DNA from: an uncultured Haliea sp. | GTDB taxonomy: Bacteria > Pseudomonadota > Gammaproteobacteria > Pseudomonadales > Halieaceae | NCBI GenBank assembly: GCA_947258585.1 | Contig: CAMYIZ010000063.1 | Coordinates: forward strand, 1 to 49,920 | Direction: 5' to 3' | DNA: 49,920 nt | Shown here: positions 48,896-49,920 of the stretch, piece after piece | Numbering within the stretch: position 1 is the first letter of the stretch | Layout of the letters: every line of letters starts with the position of its first letter | Made by a program: the position numbers and the translations under genes | The notes under the pieces: model-generated | Seen by the model: only the letters and a program-made list of their open reading frames with translations | Databases searched by the model: none | What the model was told of the DNA's origin: nothing

Positions 48896-49909
48896 ATGGG
48901 CATGCCGGCGATTCTGGAAGATGGGCCCCGGCGGCTGAACGGGGCGCAGCTGGGGCAGGCGATCACCCTGCTCTCGGCGCAAATGAATGCCGCGAATCAC
49001 CGGCTGTTGAGGATGATCGCCGAGTTTGATCGTTCTGGTTTTTGGCGCGAGCAGGGCACCGTGCGTTCCTGCGCCCACTGGCTGGTGGCCCACTGCGGCA
49101 TCACCCTGGGTGCCGCGCGGGAGAAGGTGCGGGTGGCGCGGCAGCTGGCCGTGCTGCCGGAGGTCAATGAGGCCTTTTCGGAGGGCGATCTCTCCTACTC
49201 CAAGGTGCGGGCCATCACGCGGGTTGCCACCCCGGAAAACCAGGGCTTTATGGTGCACTTGGCGCAGCAGAATAGCGCCGGGCATCTGGAAAGGCTGGTG
49301 AGCCGGTATGAGCCCGTGGCGGAACCGGGGCTGGAGGGTTTGTTGGACTGCGGGCCGGCGGAGGTAGCCGCGGGCGGGAGTTCGGACGCGGGGGGTGCCG
49401 GTGGTTCAGACGGGGCCGTTGCTGGCGGTATTGCAGATGATCCCGCGGATGATCCGGCTGCGGGTAACGGCCCGCCGGCGCTGGATGCCGAAACCCTGCG
49501 CGAACTGGCTCGCGAGCTCTACTGGTTCCAGGATGAGGATGGCATGTGGATCATTCACGCCAAATTGCCGCCGGAGCAGGGCCTGCTGGTGATGAAGGCC
49601 CTGCAGGCGGTGGCCCGGCCGCTGGAAGAAGAGCGTCAGGAGGAGTGGAAGGCGAAACAGAAGGCGCGCATGCAGGCGGTGGCGCGGAAGCTTCTGCAGC
49701 GTGGGGGAGCAGGGACAGGCGCGGTTGCGGAGCGCGGGGAGCAGCCAATTGATTCTGGTAGGAGCGCCGCGGGCTGGCAGCACCAGGCTGATCGGGGTTC
49801 AGAAAGCAGCATCCGCGAAGCCCTGCCGGACCATCTTGCCTATGCGTGGGCAGAGGAAAAAATTTCCGCGGATATAGTCACTCGGTCCCGCTTTTTTGGT
49901 CTTTACTAG
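48896..49909 (+). CDS. DUF222-family protein, C-terminal HNH region missing
   Basis: A 337-residue protein of the DUF222/HNH-endonuclease family: LNAANHRLLRMIAEFDR-like start, then SCAHWLVAHCGITLGAAREK, then LSYSKVRAITRVA. The middle (about residues 160-200) is Gly/Asp/Ala-rich, followed by ELARELYWFQDEDGMWIIHA and KLPPEQGLLVMKAL as in family members. Full-length relatives go on to an HNH nuclease motif; here the frame ends in ADIVTRSRFFGLY without it, 11 bases before the window edge. The last 15 codons look unlike the family, which suggests truncation by insertion, deletion or frameshift. GGAGG seven bases before ATG 48896; SOS box upstream. Confidence 0.75.
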   Translation: MGMPAILEDGPRRLNGAQLGQAITLLSAQMNAANHRLLRMIAEFDRSGFWREQGTVRSCAHWLVAHCGITLGAAREKVRVARQLAVLPEVNEAFSEGDLSYSKVRAITRVATPENQGFMVHLAQQNSAGHLERLVSRYEPVAEPGLEGLLDCGPAEVAAGGSSDAGGAGGSDGAVAGGIADDPADDPAAGNGPPALDAETLRELARELYWFQDEDGMWIIHAKLPPEQGLLVMKALQAVARPLEEERQEEWKAKQKARMQAVARKLLQRGGAGTGAVAERGEQPIDSGRSAAGWQHQADRGSESSIREALPDHLAYAWAEEKISADIVTRSRFFGLY

Positions 49910-49920
49910 ATCAACTGACA

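Noticed and set aside
1-49920. CRISPR arrays, tRNA/rRNA genes, complete insertion sequences
   Set aside because: No regularly spaced repeats, no cloverleaf-like sequences and no transposase-like product were seen.

Overview
The window is high-GC DNA from a Gram-negative proteobacterium. It carries an outer-membrane lipoprotein-carrier-like protein, a beta-barrel protein, lipoproteins with lipoboxes, a Tat substrate and sigma-54 promoters. The mix of XrtA-type (exosortase A) PEP-CTERM genes, dinB, a LexA box close to the E. coli consensus and PEP-CTERM tails of the form PTPGT/PVPGT suggests a gammaproteobacterium, possibly a marine one such as Halieaceae. That placement is inference.

Positions 421-20309 are an exopolysaccharide and exosortase-A accessory locus. 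It opens with the XrtA amidotransferase and its partner glycosyltransferase, then a secreted TPR protein. A reverse-strand block (4320-10956) encodes an O-ligase/polymerase, three glycosyltransferases, a flippase and a methyltransferase; most of it is AT-richer than the flanks and looks imported. Next come a sulfotransferase, two GT4 enzymes, a second asparagine-synthase-like enzyme without the catalytic Cys, a polysaccharide deacetylase, a GNAT-like protein, an acyl carrier protein and a fused pair of exosortase-associated alpha/beta hydrolases. The exosortase is not in the window.

Positions 20468-34181 hold two LuxI-like exosortase-associated acyltransferases, a very large VanZ plus O-antigen-ligase-like membrane protein, a small secreted protein, a PEP-CTERM protein, an adenylate-forming ligase and a Lol/MacB-like set (two FtsX permeases, LolA-like carrier, ATPase, AMIN-DUF1302 outer-membrane protein).

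Positions 34355-45018 hold two paralogous PrsT-like TPR lipoproteins. Between them lie an operon of a Tat-signal protein, a PqqD-like protein, an HprK-related kinase and a nucleotidyltransferase (HPr-rel-A type), a small membrane protein and galE. A second PEP-CTERM gene follows.

The most striking regulatory signal is a two-part promoter found three times, before both PEP-CTERM genes and before the Tat/HPr-rel-A operon. Each has a -24/-12 sigma-54 element, a 33-39 nt leader, and a T-rich TGT-N11-ACA motif 74-86 bp upstream. This puts the uncharacterised HPr-rel-A operon in the same predicted regulon as the exosortase substrates.

Positions 45290-49920 hold a ferric-reductase-like flavocytochrome with a cytochrome b5-like partner, a small conserved protein, dinB, and a DUF222-family gene behind a near-consensus LexA box. 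No tRNA, rRNA, CRISPR array or complete insertion sequence was seen.
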